Assembly (NCBI GenBank): GCA_022599775.1
Contig: JAHZLQ010000041.1
Coordinates: forward strand, 19,627 to 83,626
Direction of reading: 5' to 3'
DNA: 64,000 bases
Source of the DNA: Gammaproteobacteria bacterium
GTDB lineage: Bacteria; Pseudomonadota; Gammaproteobacteria; Nevskiales; Nevskiaceae
Each line of letters begins with the position of its first letter. Position 1 is the stretch's first letter. The notes under the pieces are model-generated. The model did not search any database. It was not told the origin of the DNA and was given only the letters and a program-made list of their open reading frames with translations. Of this stretch, positions 35,344 to 42,400 are shown in pieces. A program made the translations under genes and the position numbers.

Positions 35344-35591
35344 ACATGCAACTCCTGTCGAAGCACTTCGCGTAACTTTCTTACGGTCAGCGGGGCATCG
35401 TCCGCATCCATCGCAGCGCGCAGTGTGTCGTTGATCAGTGTCTGGTAATTGCCGCCCCCTTTCACCTGATCGCGGAACCAAGCCAGCACATCAGCATCGA
35501 TCCGAATCGTGATGCGTTCCTTACCGGGTTCACTGACAAGCGCGCCACGCGTTGCTTGGCTGAAGTCGAGTTCTGGCATTTTGTCGGTCAT
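35337..35591 (-). CDS. brnA: BrnA-type antitoxin
   Basis: 84 residues. The ribbon-helix-helix part KERITIRIDADVLAWFRDQVKGGGNYQTLINDTLRAAM is typical of BrnA, which binds DNA as a dimer and neutralises BrnT. It begins 3 bp after brnT, the known toxin-first order of this family. Confidence 0.9.
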   Translation of the reverse strand: MTDKMPELDFSQATRGALVSEPGKERITIRIDADVLAWFRDQVKGGGNYQTLINDTLRAAMDADDAPLTVRKLREVLRQELHVA

Positions 35592-35594
35592 GGT

Positions 35595-35864
35595 TTACTC
35601 CTGATACTGGCGAATTTCGCCCGGACTGGCCTTGCGGGCGGAAATAAGCCTGTACGTGTTGCCGTCACGCTCCACCCAGACCACGAGCAACACGCGAAGG
35701 CTTAAGCTCATGCCCAACGTGACCATCCGGTTTTCATCGTGGCTGTCGGAATCTGAACGGGTCAACGCGAAGTCATCGAAGAACACGCCTACCGCATCGG
35801 CAAAATCCACCCCGTGCTTCCGAATGTTCTCCTGACGTTTGGCCTCGTCCCACTCGTAGTTCAT
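35595..35864 (-). CDS. brnT: BrnT-type ribonuclease toxin
   Basis: 89 residues with the BrnT pattern: FEWDEAKR-like start (YEWDEAKRQENIRKHGVDFADAV), RMVTLGMSLSLRVLLVVWVERDGNTYRLISARKAS. BrnT is a RelE-fold RNase that blocks translation; the conserved basic/acid residues (K, D, E, R in the ISARKAS segment) are present. Toxin precedes antitoxin and the operator palindrome lies directly upstream. Confidence 0.9.
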   Translation of the reverse strand: MNYEWDEAKRQENIRKHGVDFADAVGVFFDDFALTRSDSDSHDENRMVTLGMSLSLRVLLVVWVERDGNTYRLISARKASPGEIRQYQE

Positions 35865-35870
35865 GCTCTA

Positions 35871-35895
35871 ATTGTATGCATCATGTGCATACAAT
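35871..35895 (-). promoter_or_regulatory. brnTA operator
   Basis: Perfect 10-bp inverted repeat ATTGTATGCA / TGCATACAAT with a 5-nt centre, 6 bp upstream of the brnT start codon. BrnA ribbon-helix-helix dimers bind such palindromes to autorepress. Confidence 0.75.
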
Positions 35896-35926
35896 CAAGG
35901 GAGGGCGATGTTCAGGGAATGTACAC

Positions 35927-35938
35927 GTAAGCTATTGA
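35927..35938 (-). repeat. Right 12-bp inverted repeat of the toxin-antitoxin insert
   Basis: GTAAGCTATTGA, the exact reverse complement of 34054-34065. Just left of it, TTCAGGGAATG (35911-35921) recurs at 36182-36192 beside the recombinase remnant. Confidence 0.6.
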
Positions 35939-36027
35939 TTGATAATGGTCGATTTATGCGGATTTTTGGACTGGGATTCTGGTGGAAAATCAAGTGAAAA
36001 CATAATGTTATGTCGTTTTCGTCGTAT

Positions 36028-36144
36028 CCTTGACATGGTGGGGGTCGTGGTTGTTCGTTGTCTTGTTCGGCCGCTACGCGGCCAATTTTCGGCTCTCACG
36101 TCACGCGCTGCGCGTGCGGTCGAGTCCAATCTCGACCACCAATT
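36028..36144 (+). repeat. tRNA-associated hairpin repeat, copy B, with split tRNA fragments
   Basis: Starts with 21 nt identical to the tRNA-Val anticodon arm (33828-33848), then a stretch of about 70 nt homologous to copy A with GGCCGC-TAC-GCGGCC and CACGCG-CTG-CGCGTG hairpins, then a tRNA-like 3' end (TCGAGTCCAATC, then CTCGACCACCA). The acceptor end differs from the resident tRNA-Val, so it may come from a foreign tRNA. No functional tRNA can fold from it. Confidence 0.7.
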
Positions 36145-36251
36145 CAATGACTTACAAGCGCTTTGCGCGATGTAGGGAATTTTCAGGGAATGACCCGGGT
36201 GACGTGCGCTTGCCGAGCACTCTCGGAAGCCCCCCTTGGTCATGCCGCGGC

Positions 36252-36340
36252 TTACCTTTCTGCCTGATCTTTTCGATACCGTTCGAACATCGCTTTGGTG
36301 GCGTGGCCGCTGAGCGCCACGACATTCGCGGTATTCGCGG
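36252..36340 (-). pseudogene. Tyrosine recombinase (integrase) C-terminal remnant
   Basis: The minus strand reads ANVVALSGHATKAMFERY then RKDQAER and a stop. The GH...Y spacing of nine residues matches the catalytic His and Tyr nucleophile of phage-type integrases. Residues further upstream lose all similarity, so only the last 25-30 codons survive. It ends about 110 bp from the att-like repeat, the normal place for an integrase gene. Confidence 0.7.
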
Positions 36341-36428
36341 CTGAACCCGGCCTTCTCGCTGAGGCCCTGCGCCTAAATTGCTCCCACCGTTGCGCATCAT
36401 TCCGATGGTGTCGCCGACGTGACGCCAT

Positions 36429-36689
36429 TCAATAGTGATATCGGCACGAAATGATCGTCAGGGCGCTTTCGTCCTCGACATAGACGATGCGATTTTTTTC
36501 ATCGATCCGCCGCGACCAGAATCCACTGAGGTTTTCGCGCAACGGTTCGGGCTTTCCGATTCCTTCGAACGGTTCGCGCAGAGTGTCGCGGATCAGTTTA
36601 TTGATCCGCTTGAGCGTCTTCTTGTCTTGGACCTGCCAGTACTCATAATCCTTCCAGGCCGCCAGCGTCCACGAAAGGTTTTCAATCAT
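36429..36689 (-). CDS. yoeB: YoeB-type ribosome-dependent mRNA interferase toxin
   Basis: 86 residues: SWTLAAWKDYEYWQVQDKKTLKRINKLI at the start and the catalytic end RIVYVEDESALTIISCRYHY, with the His-Tyr pair and the preceding Arg/Glu used by YoeB to cut mRNA in the ribosomal A site. It overlaps the end of yefM by 8 bp (antitoxin first). Confidence 0.94.
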   Translation of the reverse strand: MIENLSWTLAAWKDYEYWQVQDKKTLKRINKLIRDTLREPFEGIGKPEPLRENLSGFWSRRIDEKNRIVYVEDESALTIISCRYHY

Positions 36690-36936
36690 CCGTCAGCGGA
36701 TTCTGAATGATCTGTCCGCGTTGATGCTGGGCGATCGATTCCGCCAAATGCGCCGCATTGGCGGATGAGCCGAGCAGGTGAGCGGTTTCCATGATGCTGT
36801 TGAAGGTGTCTAGGGACATCAGCACAGCGTCCGGGGCGTCCCGGCGTGAAATGATGGTGTAGTCGGCGTCATCGATAACGCCGTCGATAACCGCTTTGAG
36901 GCCTTTGCGCGCCTCGGAAAAATTGACCACTCGCAT
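36682..36936 (-). CDS. yefM: YefM-type antitoxin (Phd/YefM family)
   Basis: 84 residues from MRVVNFSEARKGLKAVIDGVIDDADYTIISRRDAPDAVLMSLDTFNSI, the typical Phd/YefM DNA-binding and dimerisation domain; the C-terminal tail (AQHQRGQIIQNPLTDD) wraps YoeB. The ATG at 36936 was chosen over longer frames because it matches the family N-terminus and lies just after the operator. Confidence 0.93.
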   Translation of the reverse strand: MRVVNFSEARKGLKAVIDGVIDDADYTIISRRDAPDAVLMSLDTFNSIMETAHLLGSSANAAHLAESIAQHQRGQIIQNPLTDD

Positions 36937-36946
36937 GAGATTAACC

Positions 36947-36964
36947 TGTACCGTAAACAGTACA
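36947..36964 (-). promoter_or_regulatory. yefM-yoeB operator
   Basis: TGTAC-N8-GTACA, 11 bp upstream of the yefM start. YefM is known to recognise palindromes with a TGTACA core. Confidence 0.65.
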
Positions 36965-37056
36965 AGTTTGCCGCGCGGTGCAGGTTTCGTCAATCGTGGG
37001 GTCTTGGCACTGCGCATAATAATGCCCCCACCGCTGTGTCGCATGCGAAACGCAGA

Positions 37057-38049
37057 TCATCGAGCTTGTGCGTCAACGCCCGGCGGCCCACCTTCCGGAT
37101 CGGGCGTATCGATGCGAGCGCGCCAGTTTGCCGCGGTCTGCGGTTTGATGAACAGCACGGCGACCTCAGGGTGCGCAGCCTTGATCCGCGCCTCCAGCCG
37201 CTTCACGCAGGCTTCGATCTGCTGGGTGCTCAGCCCGTCCTCGAATTCGGCACTGAGCGCCGCGAACACTTCCCTGGGGCCGAACTGCAGGGTGATCACA
37301 CCGTTGGCGCGATGCACCGCTGCATCTTCACCGGCGATGCGCAGCACGGCCGCCTGCACGTGCGGAAAGGCCGCCTCGCCGATCAGCAGGCCCTTGGTCT
37401 CACGCGCCAGCAGAATCGCCGCGATTGCCAGGACCAGTCCAATGCCGATGGACGCGATGCCGTCGAGCTCCGGCATGTCAAGCAGATGCGCCGCGGTGAT
37501 CCCGATCAGCGCGATCAGCAAACCCAACAGGGCCGCGGTATCCTCGAACAGCACGGTGAACGTGGTCGGGTCCTTGCTCCGGCGCACCGCTTCGAAATAG
37601 CCCAGCGATCCCTTGGCGGCGCCGACCTCGCGCAGCGCCACGAACCATGAAAATCCTTCGAAGATCAACGAGAATCCAAGCACGACATAGGCGATCAACA
37701 GACTTTCGCTGGGCTCGGGATCGAGCAGGTGGATGATGCCTTCGTAGATCGAGACGCCGGCACCCAGCGAGAAGATCAGCAGGGCGACGATGAAACTCCA
37801 GAAATAGATTTCACGGCCGTGCCCCATCGGGTGCTCGGCCGTCGCCGGCGCCGTAGCGCGATGCATGCCGTACAGCAGCAGCGCCTGGTTGCCGGTATCC
37901 ACCAGCGAATGCACGCCTTCGCTGAGCATCGCCGAGCTGCCGGTGATGGAAGCGGCCACGAACTTGGTCACGGCGATCAGAAAATTGCCGGCCAGCGCCG
38001 CGTAGACGACCTTGCGCGAACCGCCGCCGACGCCTTTGCGTCCGCTCAT
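37057..38049 (-). CDS. Cation diffusion facilitator family transporter
   Basis: 330 residues from ATG 38049, preceded by a strong AAGGAG site; the longer open frame upstream has no support. Six membrane helices; VKFxA-SITGSSAMLSEGVHSLVDTGNQ in helix 2 and EDTAALLGLLIALIG in helix 5 carry the His/Asp metal-site residues. C-terminal cytoplasmic domain about 230-330. The family exports zinc or other divalent metals. This 'FieF-like' branch with HPMGHGREIYFWSF is common next to metabolic genes; metal unknown. Confidence 0.88.
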   Translation of the reverse strand: MSGRKGVGGGSRKVVYAALAGNFLIAVTKFVAASITGSSAMLSEGVHSLVDTGNQALLLYGMHRATAPATAEHPMGHGREIYFWSFIVALLIFSLGAGVSIYEGIIHLLDPEPSESLLIAYVVLGFSLIFEGFSWFVALREVGAAKGSLGYFEAVRRSKDPTTFTVLFEDTAALLGLLIALIGITAAHLLDMPELDGIASIGIGLVLAIAAILLARETKGLLIGEAAFPHVQAAVLRIAGEDAAVHRANGVITLQFGPREVFAALSAEFEDGLSTQQIEACVKRLEARIKAAHPEVAVLFIKPQTAANWRARIDTPDPEGGPPGVDAQAR

Positions 38050-38161
38050 CGAAACTCCTTCGGGCCCTTGCGTGACAGCGTCGCCGCCCGTCGAGGGCAG
38101 GACAGGCATCAGCATTCCACCCGATGCCCGCCGCGCAGATGAATCAGCGTCGCCGTCGCTC

Positions 38162-39340
38162 TCAGAACGCGGCGATGCCGGTCTGCGCACGCCCGAGGAT
38201 CAGGGCATGAATGTCGTGCGTGCCCTCGTAGGTGTTCACGACTTCCAGATTGACCAGGTGACGGATCACGCCGTACTCGTCGGAAATGCCGTTTCCGCCG
38301 TGCATGTCACGCGCCATGCGGGCGATGTCCAACGCCTTTCCGCAGGAATTGCGCTTGAGCAGGGAGGTGATCTCGGGCGCGGCGCCACCTTCGTCCTTGA
38401 GCCGGCCCAGACGCAGGCAGGCCTGCAGGCCGAGCGTGATTTCGGTCTGCATGTCCGCCAGCTTCTTCTGGATGAGCTGGTTGGCCGCCAGCGGTCGACC
38501 GAACTGTTTGCGGTCCAGCGTGTACTGGCGCGCCGCATGCCAGCAGAATTCGGCGGCGCCGAGCGCGCCCCAGGCGATGCCGTAGCGTGCCGAATTGAGG
38601 CAGGTGAACGGCCCGCGCAGACCGCGCACCTCCGGAAAGACGTTGTCTTCCGGCACGAACACCTCGTCCATCACGATCTCGCCGGTGATCGAGGTGCGCA
38701 GGCCGACCTTGCCGTGGATCGGCGGCGCGCTGAGACCGTCCATGCCCTTGTCGAGGATGAAGCCGCGAATCCTGCCGGCATCGTCCTTGGCCCAGACGAC
38801 GAAGACGTCGGCGATCGGCGAGTTGGTGATCCACATCTTGTTACCGCTGAGCCGGTAGCCGCCGGCCACGCTGCGGGCGCGTGAGGCCATGCCATCCGGG
38901 TCGGAACCGTGGTCGGGCTCGGTAAGGCCGAAGCAGCCGATCAGCTCGCCGGTGGCGAGCTTCGGCAGATATTTGCGCTTCTGCGCCTCGGTGCCGAACT
39001 CGTTGATCGGCACCATCACCAGCGAGGATTGCACGCTGAGCATGGAGCGGAAGCCGGAGTCGACGCGCTCGACCTCGCGCGCGACCAATCCGTAGCTGAC
39101 GTAGCCGAGCCCCCCGCCGCCGTATTCGGCCGGAATCGTCATGCCGAGCAGGCCGAGTTCGCCCATTTCGCGAAAGATTTCCGGGTCAGTGCTTTCGTGA
39201 CGGAACGCCGCCTTCACCCGCGGCATCAGCCGGCCCTCGCAATAGGCGCGCGCACTGTCGCGGATCAGGCGCTCCTCGGCGCTGAGCTGGTCTTCGATCA
39301 GCAGCGGATCGTCCCAGTGAAATCGACTGGATTCGGCCAT
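38162..39340 (-). CDS. gcdH: Glutaryl-CoA dehydrogenase
   Basis: 392 residues. The GCDH signature [18 protein letters not shown] and the C-terminal [24 protein letters not shown], with the catalytic Glu of the TYEGT segment, are almost family consensus. It converts glutaryl-CoA to crotonyl-CoA plus carbon dioxide in lysine/tryptophan and aromatic acid breakdown, passing electrons to ETF. No other pathway genes are adjacent. Confidence 0.95.
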   Translation of the reverse strand: MAESSRFHWDDPLLIEDQLSAEERLIRDSARAYCEGRLMPRVKAAFRHESTDPEIFREMGELGLLGMTIPAEYGGGGLGYVSYGLVAREVERVDSGFRSMLSVQSSLVMVPINEFGTEAQKRKYLPKLATGELIGCFGLTEPDHGSDPDGMASRARSVAGGYRLSGNKMWITNSPIADVFVVWAKDDAGRIRGFILDKGMDGLSAPPIHGKVGLRTSITGEIVMDEVFVPEDNVFPEVRGLRGPFTCLNSARYGIAWGALGAAEFCWHAARQYTLDRKQFGRPLAANQLIQKKLADMQTEITLGLQACLRLGRLKDEGGAAPEITSLLKRNSCGKALDIARMARDMHGGNGISDEYGVIRHLVNLEVVNTYEGTHDIHALILGRAQTGIAAF

Positions 39341-39483
39341 CGGTAAAGCTCCTTAATTCGAATCTCGCGCAGCGAGTCCACCCCGCGGAGCGGGTGGTGG
39401 GCAGAGGGCGGCCATGCCCAGCGCAGGATTCATTTTTCGGCGTGCCTCCGGTGGCACGACCGTTAGGTTTCGGCGGATGCCGC
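39341..39483. other. Repeat-like intergenic DNA between A2M and gcdH
   Basis: 143 bp containing two hairpins, CCACCC...GCGGGTGG (39376-39396, one bulge) and GTGCC-TCCGGT-GGCAC (near 39442-39457). It holds the gcdH promoter and looks like an extragenic palindromic repeat. Confidence 0.4.
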
Positions 39484-42400
39484 TCATGGTGCGCCTGCGC
39501 CCACAGTCATCCGCGCGCCGACATCGGCGCCGAAGACGTCGGGGTCGTACATCGCCTCCACGTGCGGCGGCGCCACCGCAAAATCGCCTTCGGCGACCGC
39601 CTGGCCGGTCCATTGCAGTTGGTAGCTGCCGGCCGTCAGCGTGTCGGCGTAGTGGCGCACGGCATCGAAGCGCAGTTCACGGTGATAGAACGGGTACGGA
39701 TAGCCATTGCGCTCCTCGCTGCGGGCATCCTCGGTCGAGGCGGTCGCCAGCTGGGTGTTGACCGGCTCGATGCCGCCCGGCACCGGATCGTCCACCACCA
39801 CGAAGAACCGGGTGGCCGGCACCGAGACCTTGACCGTGACGCGCACCAGATCGCCGCGATTCAGCTGATACGGCGGCTGCATCACCACCCAGTTGTCGCC
39901 GTCGCGGCGCGCGTACTGGCGACGGATCTCGAAGCCGGCATTGCTGCGTTTCACCGCCTCGTCGGGTTCGACATAGCGCATCCGGGCCGCAAAGTAGGCG
40001 CGACCTTCGCCGCTGGCATCGATGTTCAAGTCACGGCGATGCGGCTCGTCGGACGCTTCCAGCGGCGCGCGCAGCAGGGTCGGAGGCGCCTTGCGATCGT
40101 CCAGCCGTGCCGTGCCGAGATCGGTGTCACCAAGCCGCGCGACGATGTCCAGCGCCAGCGGGCCGGCCTCATGGCGCTCGGCATAGTCGGCCAGCGCGTT
40201 GCTGCACCAGACGTTCTCCTGCGTGTTGTACCAGTGCGTGCTGCGCTTGCGCGCCTGGGTCACTGCGCGCGCCAGCTTGAACGGCAGTTCGCTGTCGGCG
40301 CTTTCACTGCCGACCAGCGCGCTCAAGGCCGCGCAGTTGCTGCGCGTGTCGGTGCCCAGCAGGTGGACGGCCCAGGCCGACTGTTCGGCGCGCAACCACA
40401 GACCGCCGGCGCTTTCGTCCGCATGCGACAGCAGCAACTCACGCGCGCGCTGCGCCGTCGGCGCACTGAGGCCGGTGGCGGCCTGCAACATCATCGCCTG
40501 ACCGAACAGGTTCATGCGCGGCAGTTGCGGTTCGAAGCGCGTCACGTCGGCGGTGCTGAGCTTGCCGTAGCCCTTGAGCCCGGCCAGCGAGACGGCGCGC
40601 ACGGTGGAACGTGCATCCAACGAGCCGTAGCCGAAGTCCTTCTTGAGCAGGCCCTGGTTATAGTCGATCAGCTTGTCGCGCACCGTGCCTGGTGCCGCGA
40701 AACCGGCCTGCTCCAGCCAGCCGAAAGCCAGCAAGGTGTAGGCACTGAGATAAGGGCTTTCGTATCGGGTTTCCGGCAGCCAGAACGCCATGCCGCCGTC
40801 CTCGGTCTGGAACGAGGCCGCGTTGTCGAGGGTGTCGCGGATCAGTTGTTCGGCCTGCGGCCATTCGAAATCCAGATACGGTTTGAGACGCAGGTACTGC
40901 GCCGCCATCACCGCCTTGGTGATGCGTTGCTCCCAGCACAGATAGGGATAGTCGCGCACGTATTCGAGGGCGCCATCGACGTTGCCGAGCACGCTGGGCG
41001 ACAGCTGCAGGCTGAATTCCCCGCCCAGGATCGGCGCCGGCGTCTGCAGCGGCACTTCGGTGCGTCCGGCTTCAAGCAGGCCGTAGTCGGCGGCCGTCGC
41101 CGTGGCGCGGCGCGGCTTCACCGCCACGCTGTGGCGCAGGGCGTCGCCGTCTTCTCCGCTGCCGGCCTGCGCCTCGAACGTGATCGTGCCGGCACGGTTG
41201 TCGTCGGTGTCGGTGGCGACGTCCAGATAAACCGTACGCCGCTCGAACGGCGCCAGCGATACGGTCTCCTGCGTCTGCGTCTGCGCCTGCGCGGCGCCAC
41301 TGGCACGGATCGTCACCGGCACTTCGCGTGTGGCCTGCGTACGATTGAGCACGGTGAAGCCGGCGCGGAAGCGATCCCCGCCCAGCACCTGGTTGGGCAT
41401 CGCCGGACGCAGCTCGATGTCCTTGGACACGGCGAGCTTGCCGCTGCCGAGACCGAGCCGGTCCTGCGCCGTGACCGCCAGCGCCAGCACGCGCCAGTTC
41501 GTCAGATTGTCCGGTGCCTTGAACTCGAATTGCGCCTGGCCCTGCGCATCGGCATCCAGCGCCGGATTCCAGTAGGCCACGAACTTCTCGACGGAGCGCA
41601 GCGACAGCGCAGCACCGCCATCCCCACCGGGACTGGCGCCTTTCTTCTCGATCTTCTGGCGACCAATCAAGCGCGTCAGCAATCCGTAGTTGTTGAGGTC
41701 CAGCGGATCGAGTTGCAGCAGACCGTCATAGGGATCGAAGTAGTCCTCGCCGTCCTGGATCAGGTCGAATACGGCATCGTCGAGCACCGCGACCGCGTAC
41801 TGCACCGGCGCCAGCGCGGCGCCGACCTGATGCGGTCTCGCGGCCAGACTCACGTTCACTCGGTCTCCGGGGCGATAGCGCTCGGCCTGCGGGGTGACCT
41901 TCACATCGATCCGCTTGTAGGGGTCGGCCACCGGCATTTGCGCATAGCCCATGCGGAACGTCGGCTTGCCGAGGTCCGGGCCGTCCTTGGGCGGCGGCGC
42001 GGCACGCGGCGACAGCACCACCACGGAGACATAGGCACCCGGCAGATAATCGGGCTTCACCGGAATTTCGATCACCGGCGTATTGCCTTCAAGCGTCTGC
42101 ACCCAGGCGTCGAGCACGCCGTAGCGTTCCACGCTGACCAGCGCCTGCGCGCCGGGATACGGGTTCTTGACCAGATAGCGCGCAGTATCGCCGACGGCAT
42201 TGGACGCCTGCTCCGGCGACAGTTCCAGCGACAGGTCCGGCCGATCTTCCCAGACCACGAACTGGGGACCGCGCGCGTAGAGGTACAGGCGGGTCTGCTG
42301 CAGACGGTCCTCGGTATCACGCACCATCGCGGTGATGCGGTAGCTGCCGGCTTGATCCGGGGTGAAGCCGCAGTGGCTGGCGGTCGCGGCGGAACGCCCC

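Noticed and set aside
36028..36141. A second tRNA gene (intron-containing)
   Set aside because: There is no acceptor 5' strand or D-arm, and the two ends cannot pair; it is a composite of tRNA fragments.
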